Source: Lysobacterales bacterium (GTDB lineage Bacteria; Pseudomonadota; Gammaproteobacteria; Xanthomonadales; SZUA-5). Taken from it: a stretch of 62,834 nucleotides of DNA. Shown here piece after piece: positions 45,882 through 54,585 of the stretch (position 1 is the stretch's first letter; each line of letters opens with the position of its first letter). Location: contig JABAQR010000013.1 in NCBI GenBank assembly GCA_019187485.1, positions 1-62,834 on the forward strand. The letters run 5' to 3'. Position numbers and translations under genes: made by a program. A model generated the notes under the pieces. The model made no database searches, had not been told where the DNA came from, and saw only the letters and a program-made list of their open reading frames with translations.

Positions 45882-48800
45882 TCAGCTTCGGGATTGCGCT
45901 TCGCGCAGCAGATCCAGCAATCGCGACTCTTCGCGCGCGGGGATCGTCGCGTTCACCGTGCGTGCTCCGCTCGCCAGTTCGACACGAATGGTCTTGCTGG
46001 GCGGCGGCGCGTCGTTCCAGTCGAGCCGCGGTGTGCGACGCGGCCGAAAGCCTGACGCCGCCACATCGTCGAAATCGGTCGGCATGTTGCGCAATGTGGT
46101 CGCCACCCGCGTCGATGCGTCCGGGCTAACCAGTCCGCCGCGCGCGAAACCCTGGACCTTGGTGGCGATCTCGCGCGCTGGAGCCTTCATGGCGTTGATC
46201 GCGGCGAAGAACCCCGCGCCCAGCCGTTTGACGGACTCACGGCTGACCACGTACTCACCGGGCGTCAGCATGGCCGGCACGGTGTCTGACTTGGCCAAGC
46301 CGCCGCGGGCGAAGTACATCTGTCGTTCGGTCTCGCGTTCGATGTACTCCATCAGTTGGCGCTCGAGATCCACGCCAGCGATCTGTGCTTGCGCCATCGC
46401 CGTGCGCCAGCGTCCCTTGATGGTGTCGACCGAGCCTGACTCCAGGCTGGTCAGCTTGCGGACTCGCAGCAGTCGCTGGAGATAGTCGCGGTCGTGGAAC
46501 GCCTGGATGTCGATGGGTTGAGTTCTCAGGCTCTGGTTTCCGATCGGAATGATCCGATTCGCCCGCTCCATATGCGCCCGGCCGATCCTCGCGCCCTGCA
46601 GGCCAAGCTCGATCAGCTTCAGTGCCTCGGACACATCGCGATTGACCTTTTGCGTCGCTGGCACAGGCTTCGGTTTCGGAGGCGTCGCGCCGGGCGAGCC
46701 CACGGGGCTCGCGCCAGCGGGACTCGATGACCAAGGTCCCGGCGAACTGCCCGGCACGAAGCCGCCCGTTGCAAAGCGCGCCACACCCGAGAGCTTGCGC
46801 AGCGTCGCAGCGCCGTATTTGCGCACGGCGGCCTTGCGAATGACGAATGCCCCTGCATCCAGCGCGCGCGGCACGGTGTCGCCGTCGCCAGAGCCGGGAA
46901 CCACGCCCGACTTCATCCGCGAAAAGGACAATACGGAGCCGCCCTTCGCGTAACCACGCGCGACCGGCATCCCGGATCCAACCAAACCACCCGCAGCATT
47001 CTGCTCAACACGCTTGACGTAGATCGTATGCGTCGAACTGGTGTTGATGCCATTGAGAGACTGGATCTCGCCCCTGGCCTGGTTGGCGTTGGTGCTGATC
47101 GCGTGCTGTGACTCGGTCCTGATCTGGTCGAGCGCGCGGATCTGGCTGTCGACCAGACGCAACGAGGTCTGCGCTTTCTCGGTGGCGACTTTCAAATCGA
47201 TCTGTCCGGTGCGATCCGCATAGGTCTGCAGCGTTTCCAGCGCCGACTTGGCGCGACTGATATCGGCGTTGACCAGCAGCGTCTTGCCGTCCTTCAGTTG
47301 CGCCTCGAGATCGCGCAGTTGTGCATGGGCCGCCTTGAGGTCGGCGTCGATGCGCACCAGGTAGGCCTTCTCGCGCATGGCCTCTTCGAGTTGGCGCAGC
47401 GCAGCGTCGAGCTTGCTGCTGTCGACATCGATGGCGAACTTCAGCCCAGTCTCCAGTTGCGCCTGAATCTGCTCGATCTGCGCCAGGGTGCCGCGCAGCG
47501 CCGCTTCGATCTGCCCGCGGGCGGACGTCGCCTCGCCGGCGGCCTTCTGATGCGCGCGACCCTCGCCTTCGAGCGCCTGGATCGCCAGTTGTTCGCTCTC
47601 GCGCATCGCATCGATGGCGGTCTTCACCGCCTGCTTCTGCGTGACGATGGTCGCGTCGCCGTCCTTGACCGCTTTGGCGGTCTGCGCGGCCAGATCCTGG
47701 GCCTGTTTGGCGTACTGAATGGCCAGTTCGAACTCGCCCTCGGAAATCGCGGCCCGTGCTTTGCGCTGCAGTTCGGCGACCTGGGTCAACTTGTCCTGAT
47801 AGGCCTGGTACTCGCCCATCGTCGAGCGTTGCAACTCGCGAATGCGATCCTCGGTGGTCTGCGACAGCGCGCGCTTCTCGTCCTCGATGCGCCGAATCTC
47901 GGCCAGATGGCGATTGGCCTCAGCGTTGAGTGCGTCGACATGGCGCACATAGTCGGCCGCAGCCTGGGCCAGCGCCTGCTGCTTGGCCGCCAGGATCTCG
48001 TTGTCGACGCGCAGGGTCGCTGCGCGGCGCGCTTCGTCGGTTTCCGCCTGACCTTGTGCGGCGACCCGTCGCGCCTGGCCCTCCTGTTCGATCAAGCGCA
48101 GCGTCTCGGTGAGCGCTTGGGCGCGCAGATCCAACTGCTGCTGCATCGAATCCACCAGCAGTTGTGTGGTCTCCTTGATCAGTTTCGCTTCGGAGGCGTT
48201 CGACTGCTCCAACAAGACTTGTTTCTGCGCGTAGTGCGCCTGCGTGCTGGCCAACTGCTGCTGCAGCGTCGCATCGACGATACCGGTCAGGCCCCGATAG
48301 GCCTCGGTGATGCCTGAGATCGCTTGTGTCGCGCCTTGCTGCGCCGCAGTCACCACCTGTTCGATGGCGATGATCTGATTCTTGAGCTTGTTGAGGGTGG
48401 CATCGATGGCCTCGATGCCGCGACCGACCGCTTCTTGCGTTCCCTGGCGCACGGCTTCCAGCCGCCGCGCCATTTCCTCAGCGCTGGCGGCTGCCGTCGT
48501 CGCCGCTTGCTGCACGGCCCGCCCAGCTTCGGACGCATCGACATACATCTCGCCGAAGATGGCGTTCATCTGCCGCAGTCGCTCCTCGTGGCGCTGCGTG
48601 GCGGCCGCGATGGTGTCGCTGGTGAAGATCGCCGCAAAGCGCTCCCAAGAGAACTTCAGCGTCTCGATGCCGTTTTCCAGCACCTGGACCATGCCGATGC
48701 CGGCCATGCGTACCACTTCGAACTTCTCCGACAACCACGTGCCGATCTCCCATCCGACCAGCGCTGCGGCCAGCACCGCGAAGGCGGTCTTCAGCAGACC

Positions 48801-49862
48801 TGCCGTGGCCACCGCCGCGGACAGCGACAGGTTGGCGGTAGTCCATGCCGCCGCCGTGGACGCCGCTGCGGTAACCGCCGCCGTGCCGGCCAGTTGCCAG
48901 CCGGTAATCAACGCCGGGATCAGGCGGTAGATCAGCACCGCCAGCCCGATCTCGGCGATGACCTTGAGCCAACCCATCACCGTCTCGAAGTTGCGCGCCA
49001 ACCAATCGAGCGCGGTCGCCAACTTCTGCGTGATGCCGGTCGACTCATCGACCTTGGCGATCCACTGGGCAAACGCATTCTTGAGGCGCTCGAACGCCGT
49101 GCCGACCGTTACCGGTAGCTGCGCGTATTCCGCGGCGAGCTTGTCCTTCTGCGACATCAGCGCGTTGACGACAACGTCTGCTGTCAGTTGCCCCTGCTCG
49201 GCCAGCTTGCGCAGGCGACCGATCGGCACGTTCAGGCCATCGGCCAGCGCCTGCGCGAGGCGCGGCGAGTTCTCGACCACGGAGTTGAACTCTTCGCCAC
49301 GCAGCACACCCGACGCCAGCGCCTGACCGAACTGCAGCAACGACGACTGCGCCTCCGACGCCGAGGCGCCGGAGATCTTGAGCGCCTGGCTGATCGACTC
49401 GGTCAGCGACAACGCCGTCTTCTGCTCGCCGCCCAGTTGTCGAACGGCCTGCTGCAACTTGCCGTACAGCGTCGACACCTCGGCGAGCGGCACGCCGATG
49501 CGCTGCGCAATGGCGAAGAGTTCGCCCTGCGCGATCACGAACTCGCGCTGGCCAGCGGTCGCGAGCTTCAAGCGTGCCACCATCAGGTTCCATTGGTCGG
49601 CAACCTGCACCAGTTGCGTAACCTGCTGCGTGGCCCAGGACACGCCGACGAACGCCAGCAACTGCGTCTTTGCACGAGTCAGCTGATCGCCGAGCGCCGC
49701 GGTTCCCGCCTTGAGCTCCGCCATCCCCTGCGCAGCCTTCGCGCCCGCAGTCTTCGCGGTCGCCGACATCTCATTGAACGAGCGTTCGGCCGAAGAAATT
49801 GCACGTTTGAGGCCCTCATCCGCGCCCTCCAGGGCGACGAGGAGGGAGATGCGGTTGGGCAT
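45882..49862 (-). CDS. tail tape measure protein
   Basis: A 1326-residue protein, the longest in the window. The N-terminal domain has the tape-measure signature (L-L-A-F-V-G-V-S-W-A, L-K-I-S-G-A-S-A-S-E, L-A-S-G-V-L-R-G-E-E-F-N-S-V). Hydrophobic helices at about 315-385 include L-I-Y-R-L-I-P-A-L and may form the membrane-insertion segment. Residues about 450-1010 are long coiled coils rich in Ala, Gln and Glu. It sets tail length and enters the cell envelope during injection. The start at 49862 is next to the DUF4160/DUF2442 pair, which separates it from the tail chaperone. Confidence 0.9.
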   Translation of the reverse strand: MPNRISLLVALEGADEGLKRAISSAERSFNEMSATAKTAGAKAAQGMAELKAGTAALGDQLTRAKTQLLAFVGVSWATQQVTQLVQVADQWNLMVARLKLATAGQREFVIAQGELFAIAQRIGVPLAEVSTLYGKLQQAVRQLGGEQKTALSLTESISQALKISGASASEAQSSLLQFGQALASGVLRGEEFNSVVENSPRLAQALADGLNVPIGRLRKLAEQGQLTADVVVNALMSQKDKLAAEYAQLPVTVGTAFERLKNAFAQWIAKVDESTGITQKLATALDWLARNFETVMGWLKVIAEIGLAVLIYRLIPALITGWQLAGTAAVTAAASTAAAWTTANLSLSAAVATAGLLKTAFAVLAAALVGWEIGTWLSEKFEVVRMAGIGMVQVLENGIETLKFSWERFAAIFTSDTIAAATQRHEERLRQMNAIFGEMYVDASEAGRAVQQAATTAAASAEEMARRLEAVRQGTQEAVGRGIEAIDATLNKLKNQIIAIEQVVTAAQQGATQAISGITEAYRGLTGIVDATLQQQLASTQAHYAQKQVLLEQSNASEAKLIKETTQLLVDSMQQQLDLRAQALTETLRLIEQEGQARRVAAQGQAETDEARRAATLRVDNEILAAKQQALAQAAADYVRHVDALNAEANRHLAEIRRIEDEKRALSQTTEDRIRELQRSTMGEYQAYQDKLTQVAELQRKARAAISEGEFELAIQYAKQAQDLAAQTAKAVKDGDATIVTQKQAVKTAIDAMRESEQLAIQALEGEGRAHQKAAGEATSARGQIEAALRGTLAQIEQIQAQLETGLKFAIDVDSSKLDAALRQLEEAMREKAYLVRIDADLKAAHAQLRDLEAQLKDGKTLLVNADISRAKSALETLQTYADRTGQIDLKVATEKAQTSLRLVDSQIRALDQIRTESQHAISTNANQARGEIQSLNGINTSSTHTIYVKRVEQNAAGGLVGSGMPVARGYAKGGSVLSFSRMKSGVVPGSGDGDTVPRALDAGAFVIRKAAVRKYGAATLRKLSGVARFATGGFVPGSSPGPWSSSPAGASPVGSPGATPPKPKPVPATQKVNRDVSEALKLIELGLQGARIGRAHMERANRIIPIGNQSLRTQPIDIQAFHDRDYLQRLLRVRKLTSLESGSVDTIKGRWRTAMAQAQIAGVDLERQLMEYIERETERQMYFARGGLAKSDTVPAMLTPGEYVVSRESVKRLGAGFFAAINAMKAPAREIATKVQGFARGGLVSPDASTRVATTLRNMPTDFDDVAASGFRPRRTPRLDWNDAPPPSKTIRVELASGARTVNATIPAREESRLLDLLREAQSRS

Positions 49863-49981
49863 AAAGGCGTTGGCCGTCTACGGTTGTTGCGATGGACGTG
49901 AGTGATGAAAGCGACCACCACGGCGAACGCGGCAATGAATGGCCTCGTCTTGTAACTTCGATTGCATCTTCGCTCTTGCTT

Positions 49982-50000
49982 TTGTGCAACCATTGCACAA
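49982..50000. promoter_or_regulatory. perfect palindromic operator upstream of the DUF4160/DUF2442 pair
   Basis: TTGTGCAA (49982-49989), three bases, then its exact complement TTGCACAA (49993-50000). It is 10 bases before the ATG at 50011 in an AT-rich stretch, where autoregulators bind. The HTH in the second gene of the pair is the natural candidate ligand. Confidence 0.7.
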
Positions 50001-50010
50001 CACTAGAGGT

Positions 50011-50241
50011 ATGCCAACGATCCATCGCCTTGCAAGCATGACCATCCGGGTGAACGTGCCGGACCATCGCCCGGCCCATGTCCACATCGTGCTGGCAGAT
50101 CGCCGGGACGCGCTGGTGTACCTCGGCACATTGGAAGTGGTGAGCCGCACGGTACGCGTTGCCGAGATCGCTGAGGCACTGGCTTGGATCGCAGAGAACC
50201 GAGAGGCTGCCCGCAAGGTGTTTGAGGAGTGCAACCCATGA
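50011..50241 (+). CDS. DUF4160-family protein (first of two-gene cassette)
   Basis: A 76-residue protein with the DUF4160 core: M-P-T-I-H-R-L-A-S-M-T-I-R-V, then the D-H-R-P-A-H-V-H-I-V motif, a strand, and an A-R-K-V-F-E-E-C-N-P tail. The family is found next to DUF2442 genes, a pairing often treated as toxin-antitoxin-like; the biochemical role is unknown. The start at 50011 follows the palindrome; a frame starting at 49939 lacks the motif. It is transcribed against the phage late genes. ATGA-coupled to the next gene. Confidence 0.78.
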   Translation: MPTIHRLASMTIRVNVPDHRPAHVHIVLADRRDALVYLGTLEVVSRTVRVAEIAEALAWIAENREAARKVFEECNP

Positions 50242-50681
50242 TTCACGACCCGCAGCACACCCTTATCGAGACCAGCGTGACCGGGCCGAATGGCCTGCGG
50301 CTGCGCTTCGCTGATGGCGAGGTCTTCGAGGTTGATCTGGCCGCAGTCATTCGAACTCACCCAGCGCTCGCAGCGCTGTCCGACCCAGCCGTGTTCGCTG
50401 GTGCGAGCGTCGACGCACGCGGCGGCTACGTGGTGTGGGTGCCGGATGATCTGGAGATCGCCGCCGACAACCTGCGCAATATCGCGGTTGAGCAGGCAGG
50501 TGGCATCGGCCACGAACGCCTGCTCAACTGGATGGCGCAACACGGGCTGACCCAAGCACGCGCGGCCGATGCCATCGGCATTTCGCGGCGCATGCTCAAC
50601 TACTATCTCTCGGGCGCCAAACCGATCCCGAAGACGGTATGGCTGGCGTGCCTCGGTTGGGCTTCCAGCGCGGCGGCGTAG
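50238..50681 (+). CDS. DUF2442 protein fused to helix-turn-helix domain
   Basis: A 147-residue protein. Residues about 8-70 resemble DUF2442 (L-R-L-R-F-A-D-G-E-V-F-E-V-D-L, then D-A-R-G-G-Y-V-V-W). Residues about 95-137 form an HTH: L-T-Q-A-R-A-A-D-A-I-G-I-S-R-R-M-L-N-Y-Y-L. The HTH probably binds the palindrome upstream of the pair and represses it. Coupled to the DUF4160 gene by ATGA. The pair sits inside the leftward tail operon as a moron-like island. Confidence 0.78.
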   Translation: MIHDPQHTLIETSVTGPNGLRLRFADGEVFEVDLAAVIRTHPALAALSDPAVFAGASVDARGGYVVWVPDDLEIAADNLRNIAVEQAGGIGHERLLNWMAQHGLTQARAADAIGISRRMLNYYLSGAKPIPKTVWLACLGWASSAAA

Positions 50682-50720
50682 TGCTTCGCCCGAGCGCGTC
50701 GGCTTTCGAGATCGGACGAT

Positions 50721-51365
50721 TCACCCAAGCCGGCCAAGCTCACGCTCAATCGCCGCAGACATCGCCGGCACCTGCCTCGCAATTACCGCATACACATCAA
50801 GCCGCTTTTTGATGGTCACTCGCGGCACTAGCACGGCGATTGGTACGTCGGCGCCGCGCTTGAGTCGCCCGCCGCCGGTCGCGCGTCGATGACGGCGTTT
50901 GTATGGCGCGAGCGTGCGGTCGTACTCGCGCTGGTTCTCGGCCATCAGCACCAGGTTTCCCCGGGCATTGCGGATGAAGTAGGCGTTGCCGCCGCGCATC
51001 AGCGCGGTGACGTGCGCTTTGAAGGCTTTGCGTCCGACGCGCGCGTAGAGTGGGATCAGCAGCTTGCCCTGGATGGTGCCACCGGACTCGTGGATGCCGA
51101 TCCACGGAATGCGCGCGCCGATGTGCAGCGCTGGCAAGCGGCGAGTGTCCCGATCAATGACCTTGGCCGTAAAGCTGCGCGGGAAGGAGCGACGCACGAC
51201 CTTGAGCTTGTTCGCGACGTGGCTTTGCACTTCGGCTTTGATCGCCGGCGCCTCGGCACGCATGGCGGTACCGACCGCCTTGCGCACCTTCTCGCGCAGC
51301 TCGCCACCCCATTTCCTCAACTTGGCGCTCGCCGCGGCGCTGTCGAGCTTGATCTTGATGCGCAT
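50721..51365 (-). CDS. phage minor structural protein (214 aa, DUF6441-like)
   Basis: A 214-residue basic protein: M-R-I-K-I-K-L-D-S-A-A-A, two amphipathic helices, I-G-I-H-E-S-G-G-T-I-Q-G, then R-K-A-F-K-A-H-V, Y-F-I-R-N-A-R-G-N-L-V, and a C-terminal helix. Overall build matches the phage family known as DUF6441 or lambda Z/HK97 gp10-like tail completion proteins. It starts three bases after the frameshifted chaperone tail ends. This position, after the tail chaperone and not before the tube, is unusual for a completion protein. Confidence 0.6.
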   Translation of the reverse strand: MRIKIKLDSAAASAKLRKWGGELREKVRKAVGTAMRAEAPAIKAEVQSHVANKLKVVRRSFPRSFTAKVIDRDTRRLPALHIGARIPWIGIHESGGTIQGKLLIPLYARVGRKAFKAHVTALMRGGNAYFIRNARGNLVLMAENQREYDRTLAPYKRRHRRATGGGRLKRGADVPIAVLVPRVTIKKRLDVYAVIARQVPAMSAAIERELGRLG

Positions 51366-51368
51366 GGG

Positions 51369-51665
51369 TCAGCCCAGGTCGGCCTGCTTGCGTAGCGTGT
51401 CCTCCAGCCGTTCAATGGTCTTTGACTCGCCGCGGGTGCCGAGGAGAACGAGATTCAGCAGGCGCAACTCGCGCGTGGCCTCCGCCCGATCAATAGCCCG
51501 TAGAAACCCGCGCAGCTGGCCGAGCGTCATCTGCAGGATCTCGTCGAACCCATGCCCGCCCGCGATCAGGCGTTGGGCGGCGTCGAACCAGCAGTCCCGC
51601 TGGCTGCCGCGAGGGTCCTGGCGCTGTCGAACAGCGTCTCGATCCGTGGGATCACCCGTCGGGCG
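51369..51665 (-). CDS. minus-one frame extension of the tail assembly chaperone (GT product)
   Basis: An open stretch of 98 codons without a good start, beginning at the re-read base after the slippery site. From about residue 24 it has protein-like sequence: C-W-F-D-A-A-Q-R-L-I-A-G-G-H-G-F-D-E-I, L-G-Q-L-R-G-F-L, R-G-E-S-K-T-I-E-R-L-E-D. It ends three bases before the DUF6441-like start. If read by minus-one frameshift from the chaperone gene, the fusion would be 203 residues, like lambda gpGT. An independent internal start is the alternative. Confidence 0.65.
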   Translation of the reverse strand, partial: RPTGDPTDRDAVRQRQDPRGSQRDCWFDAAQRLIAGGHGFDEILQMTLGQLRGFLRAIDRAEATRELRLLNLVLLGTRGESKTIERLEDTLRKQADLG

Positions 51666-51979
51666 AAAAAATCCGCGTTGACCTCGACCACTTTCGCAGC
51701 CAGCAGCAAGGCGTCATCAGGCGCGAGTCCGTCAACCCATGCGCGCGTCTTGCCACTGCCGATGGCGACCGCATCGAGCAGCGAATCGCCATGCTCGGCG
51801 AGCAGTTGCAGCCAATCGATCGGATCGCGCTGCAGGTGGCCGGCGAGGCCGCCGACTGCCCGCAGCATCGCCGGCAGCTGGCCGACCTTGATCGGATAGA
51901 GGATGACCGTATCGCTGGCCACCGACACCTTGGTGCCCTGCGGGATCAGTCGTTCAAGCTCATCGATCGGTGTGCTCAT
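51566..51979 (-). CDS. tail assembly chaperone (gpG-like)
   Basis: A 137-residue protein between tail tube and tape-measure genes, the place of lambda G. It is helical (V-G-Q-L-P-A-M-L-R-A-V-G-G-L, D-D-A-L-L-L-A-A-K-V-V-E-V) and its zero-frame end lies in P-P-N-A. The heptamer T TTT TTC, read in the correct frame as codons 104 and 105 (Phe-Phe), occurs at 51671-51665. It should wrap the tape measure protein during tail assembly. It starts eight bases after the tail tube stop. Confidence 0.75.
   Translation of the reverse strand: MSTPIDELERLIPQGTKVSVASDTVILYPIKVGQLPAMLRAVGGLAGHLQRDPIDWLQLLAEHGDSLLDAVAIGSGKTRAWVDGLAPDDALLLAAKVVEVNADFFARRVIPRIETLFDSARTLAAASGTAGSTPPNA
51665..51671 (-). promoter_or_regulatory. 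candidate minus-one ribosomal frameshift site T TTT TTC
   Basis: On the minus strand GAT TTT TTC is read in the zero frame; T TTT TTC fits the X XXY YYZ rule exactly, and both tRNAs can re-pair after a one-base slip. The slipped frame stays open for 98 codons. Confidence 0.65.
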
Positions 51980-51987
51980 GGTCGGGC

Positions 51988-52758
51988 CTAGATCTGAACG
52001 ATTTTGCCGAACTGCCCGAGCACCGCATCAACCGGCTTGGTGTTGTCCGCCAGCAGAGAGCCCTCGAGTTCGAACTTGTTGTACTCGTCAGAGATCAGGT
52101 TCAGCTCCTTCAGCGGGTCGAACGCCACCCGATAGAGTTCAACCAGCACCTTGGCGTTGCCCTGCGCGGTGTTGAGGCCCTCCAGGCGCAAGAAGCGCTC
52201 GGGCAGTGGCTGCGTGAAGATGCCGATTTCGGTGGTCACGCCGAACCCGTAGCTGGCCTTCAGCGGAGCTGTGAACGGCACAGGCGTCGCGGCGCCGTCA
52301 TCCAGCCGCAGCAGTTGGACCGCGCCGAAGTCGAGATCGGCGGTGTAGTCCGTGCCGAGCACCAGCGTCTTCGCCGGTGTTGCGCTGTCCTTGAGCACGA
52401 GGGTCGACACCTTGGGATGGGCCAGCAGGTAGCGATGGCCAACAGCCAGCGGAGCGCCGATCGGCTCGACCTGCACGGTGCCGCTCTGCGTGTCGATGTG
52501 GTTGCCGTAGAGCGCCAGGGACAGGTTCTCCTTGGTGAACTCCTCGATGGTCAGCATGATCGTCGCCGACTTCTGCTTGACCATGCGGTGATCGAGCGTG
52601 CGCTGGCCGGTCTGCGATTCGAAGTGCTCGAGCACATCGGTCTTCAGCGACAACTTGAGTTCGGCGACGTTGCCGGGCGAGCGCACTTCGATCGGGTTGC
52701 CGGCCGCGTCGCGCCGGCCAAGGTAAACGCGGCCCTGGAATGAGGCATAAGTGGACAT
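51988..52758 (-). CDS. major tail tube protein
   Basis: A 256-residue beta-rich protein: M-S-T-Y-A-S-F-Q-G-R-V-Y-L-G, L-K-L-S-L-K-T-D-V-L-E-H-F-E-S, and I-F-T-Q-P-L-P-E-R-F-L-R-L-E-G-L-N-T. It fits a siphophage tail tube subunit in order and size (lambda V position). The start at 52758 has an AGGAGT ribosome site five bases upstream. A Met five codons earlier (52773) lacks one. Confidence 0.75.
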   Translation of the reverse strand: MSTYASFQGRVYLGRRDAAGNPIEVRSPGNVAELKLSLKTDVLEHFESQTGQRTLDHRMVKQKSATIMLTIEEFTKENLSLALYGNHIDTQSGTVQVEPIGAPLAVGHRYLLAHPKVSTLVLKDSATPAKTLVLGTDYTADLDFGAVQLLRLDDGAATPVPFTAPLKASYGFGVTTEIGIFTQPLPERFLRLEGLNTAQGNAKVLVELYRVAFDPLKELNLISDEYNKFELEGSLLADNTKPVDAVLGQFGKIVQI

Positions 52759-52815
52759 GAGGACTCCTGCCATCGGCGCGAAGCCGATGGATCTTTGGGG
52801 TTGGAGATAAGTGGC

Positions 52816-53256
52816 TCAGCCGAGCTGCGAGAGATCGCAGCTCAGCGTTCGGTAGGTGATGCGGTAGCGCTGCGGGATGGCCGCCGCGGTGGCGTCGGCG
52901 TCTTCGATATCGAACTCGGCGTCGATCTCCCGGACTCCGAGCGCCAGGCCGGCCAGGTTCACATCCAGCATCACCGCGGCATGCGCAGCGGTGAGCAGTT
53001 CGTCGGCCTCCGTCTCCGCGACCAGCGGCGGGATCGCCCGGGCCAGTGCAGTGATGCGGACCGTGAGTTCGCGCGTCACCCGGTCATTGGCGCGCTCGGT
53101 GATTTGATCGGTTTCCGGAAACAGCACCAGCGCCGGACAGTGCTCGCGCTCGATGGCCACCGTGGGGGACCGATGGACGCTGGCGTCATGCGCGGCGGCC
53201 ACCACTCCAAGCACGCCCGCCAGGCGCTGAAGGATCTGCTCGCGGATCGAGTTCAC
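52816..53256 (-). CDS. tail terminator-type protein (gpU-like)
   Basis: A 146-residue protein, starting at GTG 53256 with N-S-I-R-E-Q-I-L-Q-R-L. It has V-A-I-E-R-E-H-C-P-A-L-V-L-F-P and a C-terminal R-Y-R-I-T-Y-R-T-L. Position between head-tail joiner and tail tube is the lambda Z/U position, and length fits U. No diagnostic motif, so the call rests mainly on synteny. Confidence 0.6.
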   Translation of the reverse strand: MNSIREQILQRLAGVLGVVAAAHDASVHRSPTVAIEREHCPALVLFPETDQITERANDRVTRELTVRITALARAIPPLVAETEADELLTAAHAAVMLDVNLAGLALGVREIDAEFDIEDADATAAAIPQRYRITYRTLSCDLSQLG

Positions 53257-53262
53257 AGCGGA

Positions 53263-53586
53263 TCACAGGCGCGTGAGCTTGGTGCGCAACTCGGCGCCGT
53301 CGCCGACCGCTCGGATCTCGCGCACCTGGTAGCGCTGGCCCTCCAGTTCGACGGTCTCGCCGGCCTTGAGGCCGAGGAAGATCGTGCTCGGGTAGCTGAT
53401 GGTGGTCTCCTTGCTACGGCTCAAGTTCTCGAGAATCGAGTCATCGGGCGCGCGCAAGCCGACATGATGGACCAGCGGCATGTCGGGCGGGTTGCGCAGC
53501 CAGGTGCAGCGCTTGAGCAGACCCGCGTTGGCGGCGGACGCATAGACGCGACCGACCAGATCGAGAGGTGGCGTGAGCTCGTTCAT
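53263..53586 (-). CDS. head-tail joining protein (FII-like)
   Basis: A 107-residue protein overlapping the capsid stop by ATGA at 53586. It contains V-G-R-V-Y-A-S-A-A-N-A-G-L, a beta barrel (S-Y-P-S-T-I-F-L-G-L-K-A-G-E-T-V-E-L-E-G-Q-R-Y-Q split by turns) and R-T-K-L-T-R-L at the end. Size and position, directly after the major capsid protein, match lambda FII, which joins tail to the filled head. Confidence 0.65.
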   Translation of the reverse strand: MNELTPPLDLVGRVYASAANAGLLKRCTWLRNPPDMPLVHHVGLRAPDDSILENLSRSKETTISYPSTIFLGLKAGETVELEGQRYQVREIRAVGDGAELRTKLTRL

Positions 53587-54584
53587 GCGGTCAGCTTCAC
53601 CAGTACGCCGGGGCGGTGACACATCGGCAGCGGATTGCTCTGCGTGTGCAGATCAGTACCGCGCTCGAACTTGCGTGGCTCCTGCTTGGCATAGAGCGGC
53701 TGGCCGAGCGTGTTCACCGTCTCATTGAAGTCGGCCGGCGCCACATAGGTGGCAAAGGTGTCGACCGTGCCGAGCGGGAAGCAGTGCGCTTCGCCGGCGG
53801 CGATGAAGCGCCGCGTGCGGCCCTCGACGTCGGTGGCCTGACCACGGTATTCCTCGAAGGTCAGCCCGCCGAAGGTGAAGCCGGAGCGCAGGTCCTGGAC
53901 CAGTCCCGCGCCCTGCTGCCAGTTCTCGAAGGCCTTCTGCACCTTGTCGTGGCCGGTGAACGCGTCGAAGAACTCGGGGCTGCAGAGCACGTGGGCGCCG
54001 GTCATGATCTCGCCACGCAGGCTGTCCTCGATGTGCCGCAGCACATCGGCGCACTTGGCCTTGATGTTCGTGGTCGGCGTGGTGAGGGCGAAGCTGATCA
54101 CCTTGGGCGTGATGTCGAACTCGGCGTAGAGGTCGTAGAGCTCCGACCCATCGGAGTCCAGAATCACGCCCTTCAAGGCGCCCATGCGCAGATGCTCCAG
54201 CGTGATCGCATGCTTGCTGCGCATGGTCTCCAGGTGCTGCGCGATCACGTTGGCGACGGTCTCCAGTTCGGTCTCCGACCCGAATCCGCGAATGCCGTTG
54301 ACCTCCTCAGGCAGCACCACGTCATCGTGCGGAATGTGCGGCACGACGAACGAGCGCATCTTGCGCTTGCCACGCACGCCCACGGTGCCCGGTGAGCCGG
54401 GCGGCAGCGTCGGCAATAGCGCCAGGACGCCGTTACGCTCCTCGACCAGCACCTGGCGAAAGCGCACCGATTTCTCCGGCATCAGCCGCAGGGCTTCCAG
54501 CTTGCCGTAGCGATTCGGGATCTGGTTGATGGCCGCCGTGAGGTTGGCCATCGAGAACGCGGGGTTGTGAAAAGGGTTCTGCAT
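53583..54584 (-). CDS. major capsid protein (lambda gpE-like)
   Basis: A 333-residue capsid protein of the lambda E type: N-P-F-H-N-P-A-F-S-M-A-N-L-T-A-A-I-N start, R-L-M-P-E-K-S-V-R-F, L-P-T-L-P-P-G-S-P-G, R-S-F-V-V-P-H-I-P-H-D-D, and a Q-R-G-like F-E-N-W-Q-Q-G near 210-220. It follows the decoration gene by one base and ends in the FII overlap. Length and order match Phage_cap_E. Confidence 0.85.
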   Translation of the reverse strand: MQNPFHNPAFSMANLTAAINQIPNRYGKLEALRLMPEKSVRFRQVLVEERNGVLALLPTLPPGSPGTVGVRGKRKMRSFVVPHIPHDDVVLPEEVNGIRGFGSETELETVANVIAQHLETMRSKHAITLEHLRMGALKGVILDSDGSELYDLYAEFDITPKVISFALTTPTTNIKAKCADVLRHIEDSLRGEIMTGAHVLCSPEFFDAFTGHDKVQKAFENWQQGAGLVQDLRSGFTFGGLTFEEYRGQATDVEGRTRRFIAAGEAHCFPLGTVDTFATYVAPADFNETVNTLGQPLYAKQEPRKFERGTDLHTQSNPLPMCHRPGVLVKLTA

Positions 54585-54585
54585 C

